A DNA stretch of 64,000 nucleotides from Jeotgalibaca porci (GTDB lineage: Bacteria > Bacillota > Bacilli > Lactobacillales > Aerococcaceae), in contig NZ_CP049889.1 in the NCBI RefSeq assembly GCF_011299095.1, positions 284,501-348,500 of the forward strand, written 5' to 3'. Numbering within the stretch: position 1 is the stretch's first letter; each line of letters starts with the position of its first letter. Both the position numbers and the translations under genes were made by a program. This document shows positions 25,665-33,900 of the stretch, piece after piece. Under the pieces are notes generated by a model. The model was not told the DNA's origin, searched no databases, and saw only the letters and a program-made list of their open reading frames with translations.

Positions 25665-28230
25665 TAGCTGTCACCACCAATTGATCGGCCATTTCTTTAA
25701 AGCTGGCTTCAAGGTCTTTGTATTCAACTTCTAAGTCATCTAAAGTATCTTTATATCTTTCATTGAGTTCTTTTAAGGTATCTAACTCTTCTTTCAACGG
25801 CACCTCAATTAAACGAGTCATATTTTCTACTAAGTCACCAAACCATTTTTTATACACTAGTTGATCAATCTCTTGATCCGTTAGGTCCAAAATACGGTTT
25901 TGCAGTTTCTCATCGAGTGCTTGTGTTTTCTCTCGTCTAGTTCGAGTAATTTCTGTACGTTTAGATAAGAGGTCTAGTACTCTTTGAACTAATTGATATT
26001 CCTCAGTATTTTCTTCATAGTTCTTAATTTCTTTGCGAATGTTTCCAACAGTAAATGAATTCTTGCTTTCGTTTAATGATTCACCAAGAATTTCATTCTC
26101 AACAGAATCTTCCACTTGGGCTGATTCAACTAGCTCATCAAGTGCTGATTCAACTTCACCAATTTCTGCTTCAATTTCTTCAATCAGTTTCGCCTCTTCT
26201 GCATAGAGTTTGTTGCGAATTAATTCAGTTGGTACTAGCGTTCCAACCCAACCTTCTTGTTCTTCACGTTTGTTTTTACCCGTTCCTTTAGTCACGATAT
26301 TTGGTTCTCTTGAGCGACCTAGTTCATAGAAGTCACCTGCTGATATTTTTTCTACATCTTCTGTCAGATAATTTTCCCATAGTTCAGCGACTAACTGATA
26401 ACCATCATAAACATTTAAATGCTTAAAGTTGGTAAGTATCTCTTTAATTTCTGCTAACATTTCGTCCATTAATGGACGAACCTCTGCTGGGTCATCTACT
26501 TGCCTTATGATTGGCCAGTAATGGTTGATATAAGCATTAATTCGCTCAGTCATTTCCGTTGCTTTTTCTTTCATTTCTTTACTATTTAAAACACTTTCAG
26601 TTAGTTCATCTATTTCTTGATTTAACTCATAGTAATTTGGTCGAATCTCTTCTAAAGCATTTCTTAAAATAGTCGGTGCAATTTCGTTTAGTACATGAAG
26701 GTTTACTATGTTTTCTTTTGGAATTCCACCGTATAAATGTGCATCCACATCATGCGGTATTTCTTCATCTGGTTGCACTACATAGCGTGGGATATTTAGA
26801 TTGTACTCATTCTCAAGGATTTCTTCTCTTGAGACATTATAACTATATCCATCTATTGTTTCCCTTGAAGTGTACGTATCTACAATCTTTGCGATGTCTT
26901 TTTCTTCTAAGACATTTTGTTTTCCTACTTTAATAAAGTTTTTTGATGCATCAATCATTAAAACAGGTTCATCTAGTGCTCGATTTTTCTTTAAGATCAT
27001 AACGGTTACTGGAATACCTGTATTGGTAAACAAGCTTGATGGCATGCCAATAATCGTATCAATGTAATTTTTCTCTAATAGGCGCTGACGGATTGCTCCT
27101 TCTGCACCTCCACGGAATAATACACCATGTGGTAAAACAATCGCCATCGTTCCTTCTTGCCCTAAGTGGAAAAGTCCATGAAGTAAGAAAGCGAAATCTC
27201 CTCGACTTGGTGGTGGAAGTACTCCAGCAACTTCAAAACGCGGATCACTCACTGTTAAGTCAAAACGATTCCACCCTTTTACAGAATATGGTGGATTCAT
27301 GACTACTGCGTCGAATTGAACTCCCTCATTTGGTCGTTCTGGATCTTCTGGCCAATCCTCAGCCAAGGTATCCCCATTTTTAATCATCATTTTTTCAGGA
27401 CGAACTCCATGAAGCAGTAAGTTCATTCGTGTTAAGTTATAAGTTGCGGTATTTTTTTCCTGTCCATAGTAGGAAAGATTTCTCTGTTCATGTGTATCTA
27501 AATGTTTAGCAACTGTTAAAAGTAAGGATCCAGAACCAACTGTTGGATCATAAATCGAGCGAACATCTGAAGATTTAGCAACGATTCGAGCCATTACCTC
27601 ACTTACTTGCTTTGGCGTATAGAATTCTCCAGCTTTCGCACCAGATTCCATCGCAAACTGTCCAATTAGATATTCATAAGCATCACCTAAGATATCGCCT
27701 TTTTGTAAGGCAACCATGTTTAAGTCCGCAAATAGTAGAATTAAACTCTGAATATTTCGACTACGTTCATTTAAATTACTTCCTAAAGCTGTATCGGTCA
27801 AATCGATTGTTGAGCTAGAAAATAAGCCTTTAAAATCATCTGCGCCTTCTTCTATAACAATAGTACGCTCAAAGTTATGTAGACTGTCTGTTACCTTCTG
27901 TACTTCAAATTCTCCATTATTTATATCCATTAACCAAGTTTGATATAAGTATTCTGGTAATACATAATAACCAAGTAAACTTTGAATCGTATTATTTAAT
28001 GCATCACCATAAGCATCATGAGCTTCTTTATAGGCCTTAACCAATTCTCTTTCGCTTATATCGTTGCCTAACTGTGAACTTTCTTTAAACGTATTAAGAG
28101 TTTTATCACTTAAAAATTTGTAAAACATTAATCCAAGCATATAGTCTTTATAGCGACTCGCATCCATTGAACCACGTAATTCATTTGCGCCATCCCATAA
28201 ACGACTTTTAATTTCTTCTGAAGTTATCAT
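25657..28230 (-). CDS. hsdM: Type I restriction enzyme M subunit (HsdM), long form
   Basis: 857 aa. The N-terminal helical domain is followed by the N6-adenine methylase core: YDPTVGSGSLLLTVAKHL (motif I, 228 onward) and VVMNPPYSVKG (motif IV, 312-315). It is some 330 residues longer than a standard HsdM (about 520); the extra part (about 520-857) is charged and largely coiled-coil, as in a known long subfamily. It methylates adenine in the HsdS-chosen site using S-adenosylmethionine. GAGGAG precedes the ATG. Upstream lie decayed gene fragments. Confidence 0.93.
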   Translation of the reverse strand: MITSEEIKSRLWDGANELRGSMDASRYKDYMLGLMFYKFLSDKTLNTFKESSQLGNDISERELVKAYKEAHDAYGDALNNTIQSLLGYYVLPEYLYQTWLMDINNGEFEVQKVTDSLHNFERTIVIEEGADDFKGLFSSSTIDLTDTALGSNLNERSRNIQSLILLFADLNMVALQKGDILGDAYEYLIGQFAMESGAKAGEFYTPKQVSEVMARIVAKSSDVRSIYDPTVGSGSLLLTVAKHLDTHEQRNLSYYGQEKNTATYNLTRMNLLLHGVRPEKMMIKNGDTLAEDWPEDPERPNEGVQFDAVVMNPPYSVKGWNRFDLTVSDPRFEVAGVLPPPSRGDFAFLLHGLFHLGQEGTMAIVLPHGVLFRGGAEGAIRQRLLEKNYIDTIIGMPSSLFTNTGIPVTVMILKKNRALDEPVLMIDASKNFIKVGKQNVLEEKDIAKIVDTYTSRETIDGYSYNVSREEILENEYNLNIPRYVVQPDEEIPHDVDAHLYGGIPKENIVNLHVLNEIAPTILRNALEEIRPNYYELNQEIDELTESVLNSKEMKEKATEMTERINAYINHYWPIIRQVDDPAEVRPLMDEMLAEIKEILTNFKHLNVYDGYQLVAELWENYLTEDVEKISAGDFYELGRSREPNIVTKGTGKNKREEQEGWVGTLVPTELIRNKLYAEEAKLIEEIEAEIGEVESALDELVESAQVEDSVENEILGESLNESKNSFTVGNIRKEIKNYEENTEEYQLVQRVLDLLSKRTEITRTRREKTQALDEKLQNRILDLTDQEIDQLVYKKWFGDLVENMTRLIEVPLKEELDTLKELNERYKDTLDDLEVEYKDLEASFKEMADQLVVTANE

Positions 28231-28270
28231 TATTAATTTCTCCTCGTATATAGTAACTATCTATTTTTAG

Positions 28271-28379
28271 TTATTTTTGAAACAACTGCCAACCGATTTT
28301 TTTCCACATTGTTGTCTTATTATCGTTGTATATTCATTGTTTTTAATTATCTTATCTACATTATTTTCGTAGATCATCT
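28271..28379 (-). pseudogene. Decayed second copy of the TIGR04540-like gene, 3' half
   Basis: This aligns over about 110 bp with 40978-41086, the 3' half of the small gene at 40964, with only scattered mismatches and one extra base that shifts the frame. The translation contains KIIKNNEYTTIIRQQCGK, identical to the intact gene. The 5' half is absent and instead an HsdM-like fragment abuts it. The two copies point the same way and bracket the whole 28.5-40.9 kb module. Confidence 0.8.
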
Positions 28380-28496
28380 TTCTAAAACATTATCTCTAGT
28401 CAGAAGTATGTTGTCAGCAATATTCCAAATTAAATTAGAATTTTCTTGGACATTAATATTTGTTTGATCAAAACGGTCAACAGTTTGCAAAATCAT
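28374..28496 (-). pseudogene. Remnant of an hsdM 5' end
   Basis: About 40 codons with a ribosome site (AAAGAGG) before an ATG at 28496, or a TTG six bases further in. The peptide contains TVDRFDQTNI and ENSNLIWNIADNILL, which matches the start of class I N6 methylases (typically ENANLIWNIADKLRG). It stops in TGA at the junction with the TIGR04540-like fragment. It is not the start of the intact hsdM downstream, so a second type I methylase gene once stood here. Confidence 0.6.
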
Positions 28497-28511
28497 AACC
28501 TCTTTCAATTT

Positions 28512-29045
28512 TTAAATTTCTATATATTCTTGAGCAATTTCTTTTTGTAAAGCCATTTTCAAATTCGTTTTCGTAATTTTTAATTTATTGTGACTATTGG
28601 TTAAACGAACGACTTTTGGATAACCTTCTTCATTTTCCATTTTCGATAAAATACTACTCGCACCACAATTTCCCTTTGTCGAATGAGGGACTGGTCCAAA
28701 TAAGACTAGTCGATAGTTCGGATTATAATGCATCTTTTTATACTGATATTTTTCAGCCTCATTATAATCCAATACCAATTCCACTCGATCTATTGAAAGC
28801 CCATAGCTTTTGAAAATTCCATAGATATCATTGGTTTTAACCGAAGAATCCCCAATAATAACTATCTTCCCATCAGGAAATGTTTCATAAAATGATTCTT
28901 CTTTCGCCGGGAGTAAATCAGACATTCCAATTTCACTTAGATACCCTTCAAGATAGTCATTGTCATAAGCATCTTTTAAGTTTCGTTGCAGTTGAAAAGC
29001 AGCTTGTGTTAGTACCTCATAAAATTCATTATGTGATATTTTCAT
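28512..29045 (-). CDS. Unknown 177-aa protein coupled to the methylase
   Basis: The start overlaps the stop of the methylase gene by one base, so the two are translationally coupled. The N-terminal 50 residues are helical. Residues 53-140 look like a small Rossmann-type domain: GKIVIIGDSSVKTNDIYGIF, GLSIDRVELVLDYNEA and YRLVLFGPVPHSTKGN alternate strand and helix, somewhat like DUF2325 domains. The C-terminus is a basic helix (NLKMALQKEIAQEY). I do not recognise a family with confidence. It probably helps the methylase or acts as its effector. Confidence 0.6.
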   Translation of the reverse strand: MKISHNEFYEVLTQAAFQLQRNLKDAYDNDYLEGYLSEIGMSDLLPAKEESFYETFPDGKIVIIGDSSVKTNDIYGIFKSYGLSIDRVELVLDYNEAEKYQYKKMHYNPNYRLVLFGPVPHSTKGNCGASSILSKMENEEGYPKVVRLTNSHNKLKITKTNLKMALQKEIAQEYIEI

Positions 29046-30763
29046 TATAATACCTTCTCAATTAATTCTTTTCTTCTTTGAGAGATGATTTCTTTTTGTC
29101 TGTCTAATAAATCAAGTTGTTCTTCGTATTCTAGATACTCCTTTACTAAAGTATCTTGTTCTTCTCTTGAGAGATTTGGAATTAAGATGGTTTTTAAATT
29201 TTTAATACTGATTGTCTCAATGACTGAACCAGTAGATAATCGTTCTAATTGCGCTTGACCCTCGTCACTCTTTAAATACATCTCAATAAATGTTGGATTG
29301 ACTTTATCCTCATCTATCTCAATATAATATAAATTACCTGTTGCTAAAATCTTAGTGTTCTTAGAATTTTCGACCCTCGCAATTTTATACGGGCTAGACT
29401 TGGATATCACAAGATTTCCCTCTTCTAAAAAGTAATTGTGATATTTTTCGTCTACATTTTTTAAATTAGGTAAATTTTTATTAATTGAAGCATTCTCAAT
29501 ATCTTGGATTTTTAAATACTTTATACCTGTTTCTTTGGTTGTAGTCATTGTGTCAAGTTCTTTACGACTAATCATCGCGCCTCGGTTAATGCTTCGAGTT
29601 AGATCATCAATTGGTGTCATTTTACTAGCATCTGGAATAAAACCAAAATAACGAATAGGTGTTAAGATGAATTCTTGTTTTTCGAAGTCTTCATAAGTGA
29701 GATGCTTACTTATTTCGTTTTCTTGTTTATATGCTGCCACTATTTCTTGAATATTCTTATTCGTTAAGATGTTTTTCTTTTGATCTCTCGTACTAATCTC
29801 ACTCGCGTCAACCATTCTTACCGTTTCATTATTTTCACTAAATATTAATAGCGTAAAAGGTATAGCGGTAGAAGGAAATAGTTTTTCCGGCAGAGCTATG
29901 ATGGCTTCTAGCCAGCCTTCTGAAATAATTTTTTCACGAATATCATGATCTTGCTCTCTAAACAAGACTTGATTATACATGAGTACAGCTGTTTTCCCCC
30001 CTGGCTTTTGATTCGCATACGAACTGAGAATGAAAGCCCAGTCAGCTGATATATTATACTCCTCAATATCAATCAATTCCGTCAATGCATTATTATCTTT
30101 TATTGTATCATCAATTCCAGGTTCTCGAACGCCTACTGGAGGATTCGAAAAAACTTTTGTTGCTTTAAAAGATCTATAATCTTGACTTAATATATTTCCT
30201 AACTTTAATTGAATTGGGAATTGAGCTACTTTTGCTCGAATGGTTGAAATAATATTCATTTGAATATTAATTTCCACTCCACAAACCTTCTCAGCTCCTG
30301 TCTCCATTTTAGTTTCCAGTAAATAAGAACCAATACCCGATCCTAAATCTAAAACTGTATCATCCGACTGAACCTCTAATAATTCATTCACTAGTTTCGT
30401 CACACCTAAAGGGGTTCCAGATAAATTACTTCTTATATCATTGTCTTCGCTGAATAAAATAATTGCTTTTAAAGTGTTCTCATCATAGTTATCTGAGACC
30501 TGTTCTATAATCTCAAAAGGTACTTTTTTAATCACTCGTTTGAGTTGGTTTAATGTATACTCGTCATTAAAATCTGAAGCTACAGATTCTATTAACTCTT
30601 CTTTTGATGATAATGGTTTATAATTTAATGCCAAATAACTAAGCTGTATGAGTAGAAAGATAGAGGTTTCTTCTTGAATGTTCCCTCTTATACGATTCAG
30701 TATATCAAAAGCTTCCTTCTCGTAGCTAACGTTTTTCAGTTCTTTATATGTTGTGCAATTCAC
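29045..30763 (-). CDS. N6-adenine DNA methylase fused to a target-recognition domain
   Basis: 572 aa. Residues 130-210 give the class I methylase core: TVLDLGSGIGSYLLE (motif I, 138-146) and KVFSNPPVGV (motif IV, NPPV instead of NPPY/F). From about 390 on, GIKYLKIQDIENASI and EEGNLVISKSSPYKIARV form one HsdS-like TRD with a closing coiled coil. It thus combines M and half an S subunit, as in type IIG/BREX-like enzymes, but has no nuclease domain. It starts with GTG behind AGGAGG. It probably marks self DNA for the DruE-like module upstream, from which it is parted by a terminator. Confidence 0.82.
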   Translation of the reverse strand: MNCTTYKELKNVSYEKEAFDILNRIRGNIQEETSIFLLIQLSYLALNYKPLSSKEELIESVASDFNDEYTLNQLKRVIKKVPFEIIEQVSDNYDENTLKAIILFSEDNDIRSNLSGTPLGVTKLVNELLEVQSDDTVLDLGSGIGSYLLETKMETGAEKVCGVEINIQMNIISTIRAKVAQFPIQLKLGNILSQDYRSFKATKVFSNPPVGVREPGIDDTIKDNNALTELIDIEEYNISADWAFILSSYANQKPGGKTAVLMYNQVLFREQDHDIREKIISEGWLEAIIALPEKLFPSTAIPFTLLIFSENNETVRMVDASEISTRDQKKNILTNKNIQEIVAAYKQENEISKHLTYEDFEKQEFILTPIRYFGFIPDASKMTPIDDLTRSINRGAMISRKELDTMTTTKETGIKYLKIQDIENASINKNLPNLKNVDEKYHNYFLEEGNLVISKSSPYKIARVENSKNTKILATGNLYYIEIDEDKVNPTFIEMYLKSDEGQAQLERLSTGSVIETISIKNLKTILIPNLSREEQDTLVKEYLEYEEQLDLLDRQKEIISQRRKELIEKVL

Positions 30764-30777
30764 GTCATTACCTCCTG

Positions 30778-30852
30778 TGGTTATTCATAATCATTTAACT
30801 TGAGGTAATCATACAACAGAACCATATATTTGTAAATGGTTATTTATAATCA
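30778..30852 (-). promoter_or_regulatory. Direct repeats in the methylase promoter region
   Basis: The 16-bp element TGATTATRAATAACCA occurs twice on the minus strand (30837-30852 and 30778-30793), 59 bp apart, bracketing the likely promoter. AACCA and TGGTT also form an inverted repeat inside. It looks like a repressor site pair controlling the methylase and 177-aa genes; the regulator is unknown. Confidence 0.55.
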
Positions 30853-30869
30853 CTTTAAAAGATTGTAAA

Positions 30870-30906
30870 AAAAAGAACTGAAAGTTAATTATCCTTCAGT
30901 TCTTTT
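30870..30906 (-). terminator. Rho-independent terminator after the DruE-like gene
   Basis: AAAAGAACTGAA pairs with TTCAGTTCTTTT and is followed by a run of T on the minus strand. Confidence 0.85.
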
Positions 30907-30950
30907 AATACTTCATTTAATCTGAATGCTCTTGAAATTAATCATCATCA

Positions 30951-33900
30951 TTAGACATATAACTCATTTTTAATTTTATCATATGCTTTAGGTAAAGCTT
31001 CAGTCAGTAATTTATCCGATAAAATGATAGAATCATTTGAAGTATTCATTCCTTCATTCCACATAACCGGTTGAACAATTACTTTGTGAGATTTGCCTTT
31101 ATGAGTTACTTGATTTCCATTTATAGTAAATGCATCAGTACTTTCTGATAATTCTTGTAAAGGTAATAATAATCTTGATTGTTCTTTTCTAGATAATTCA
31201 GTCGCTAACTTACCTTCTCGACACCAATCCAATAACTGTTTTCCAAGATTCCGGTCTAAAAATTGCTGAACTCTTTGATTTCCGAAATGATTTAAACAAT
31301 CGTGACAGGATGTGTCACAATTACTTGGGCATTTCAATACATTAGAAGTCGCTCTAATGAGTTGACTAATCTTGTCCTCTAACATTGAACAATATCCAGC
31401 TCCCGATGATAGACTATCAAACAGATAAATATCAATAAAAGTTTTATTTCTCGAAATCCTTACCCTATATCCTCCATTGATATCATTAAAATCAGTATCC
31501 AGTATATCTGTCGCTGCCAGTTGCATTGCCTCTGTTAGAGTTTGAGCTGCGCTTCTTAACCACATACCATTTAAATTGGTATTAATTTTTCTGTTATCTA
31601 GTTCTATCTCTAACAGAATCATATCCGTATTGAATTCTGCACCAATCACCACATGCTCGTAAGAGTGTTTACAGCTTTGATGTTCGCCTCTGTATGGACG
31701 TTTGAGGTATGAATTATTCTCATCATTATCATCATATGGTGCTGCTGCTCCACAGTTTCGACAAATACTAAAGCCTTCGTTACTTGGTCCCATATTGATA
31801 ACATTTAATTTTTGATCGATTAATCGACCATATCTTAAATACTTAGTCGAAGATTCATTATTCATATCTTCTGATCGAATAGCTGCTGAATAACTAGGGG
31901 TATTCGCATATGAATATTGCTCAGTAACTTTTAACTCATTTTCATTTTTACCATTTCTAGGTGCAAAGCCCCATGGTATAAGGAGCGACTGCTCTTGAAT
32001 ATTTCCTGTCTTACAAAATGGACAGATTTCAGTTGACTCCTCTTTACTGCTATTCCAATTACAATATCTATTGGAACATACGTAAATAGTTTTCAAGTGG
32101 CTTGCATTTTCGAAATAATCTTTTGCTGGAGTTTTAGAATTACTATTTCTTCTTTTAGAGTAGTGGTTATAAACGCCTCCAGAAACATATGTCTTTTTAT
32201 CTATAACTATTTTTCTTCCGGGTGCGTACTCACTTATGGCCACATCAATCGGCCTATCTGGTCTTTGATCGACTTTCTCACCTTTAGAATTTTCTACTGT
32301 GAACCCAATGACATTTCTTGCAAATGAATAATTAGGGAATAAGGCTTCTTCTAACATGACATCTAATAAAGATTTGGTCGTACCTCTTTCATTTATATAA
32401 TTAATTTCGTTTTTATCAAAGTCTTCTTTAATTTTTAACAAACAATTTTCTAATTCCGTTTTTACTTCTTCAAAATTTATTTCAACTTTATAAGGAATTA
32501 ATCGGTGATAGTCTAAGTCACTTAAGTTTAATTTAGATAAGTAATTAGTAAAATTATTAAAGTATTCATTAAAGAAAGTATCTAATCGAACAGCATTCAC
32601 ATCTATGTAATCTCTTCTCAAATAACTAGATAAAAGAACTACATTTAAATGTCTTCGAATTAATTTGATATTATTTACGTCAATATCTGGAGTTCTCGGT
32701 TCACCTGAAATGATTCTTTCTGGATTATAGAAGTAATAATTGTCATGCGGACCATTATTTATAAAAGTAACAATTGTTGAAATCGCGCTACTTCTTCGAC
32801 CTGCTCGTCCAGCTCTTTGCTGATAGTTTTCTCTCATAGGTGGGATATTTCTCAGACCAACAGCTGTCAAGGACCCTATATCAATTCCAACTTCCATAGT
32901 AGTTGTACAGCTTAAAATATCTACTGGCGCTTTTCCTTCAATTGGTACATCTTGAAAGAGTAATTCATACTCTTCTGTTGTAGACCACATATTATCCATT
33001 TGATCTTTGTGGGATAATTGTGCCGTATGTTCTTCTGTATTAATTCTTCTCATAGCCGTCTTATCATCTTTTTCAATCGCTTCAATAATTGGATCTCTAT
33101 AGAACGAAATCCCTTCGTACTCTGATTTTTTCATGATAAATGTTGAGTCTTCAGCAAAACACTGTAAACAAGTCTCTTCAATTGAAAAAGGAAACACTTT
33201 ATTACATACGCTACACTTATACCATTCATGATCGGGTTCATAAGTGAGTGATACCATATCAGGCCTGATGAATAAATGACTATCACTACGATTGTTATTC
33301 GTATCTAGTGTGGTCATGAATGCTTCTTTCAGTATCTCGATTTCTTCATTAGTTAGCTGAAGATTTTTTAATAACTTCGTAAAATTTCTATTGAAAATAG
33401 TATCTTCGGTAATTCCTGTTTGACGACTGAATCTTCTTTCCAATGAAGAATGGACATCATTACTTATGGCATGATTATATGCTAGATTATCTACAATCTT
33501 CTGATTTGCCCAAGCTGAGTATAATTCCTTAGAGATATCTTCTCCTAAAATAGTTGTTTTGCCAGTGTCTTCTTCGTATTTATCGATAGGTCTATAAAAA
33601 TCCCTATCTTCAAAAGGTTCGATCCATCCTAAACCTAAATCCGTTAAAGATCGAAATTGGTTAGATAAGAAACTTAAAACATATTTGGAAAACATTTGAG
33701 ATTCCGTATCGAAACTTCTTTTTAAATTTTCATCTTTTGAATGATTTTCTCTCCTACTCGAACGTCTTCTTCTAGTTCTTCGTTCATTTGCTGGTTCCTC
33801 CATTTTACTGATTTCATTTTTGTACTTCTCAATTTCATTTTTTAATTGGATTTCTTCATCTCCATAAAAAAATTGGAGTTCACTATCTGCAGCAACTTCC

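Noticed and set aside
28512-30763. BREX or complete type IIG enzyme
   Set aside because: No PglZ, BrxC or BrxL genes, and the methylase fusion lacks a nuclease domain.
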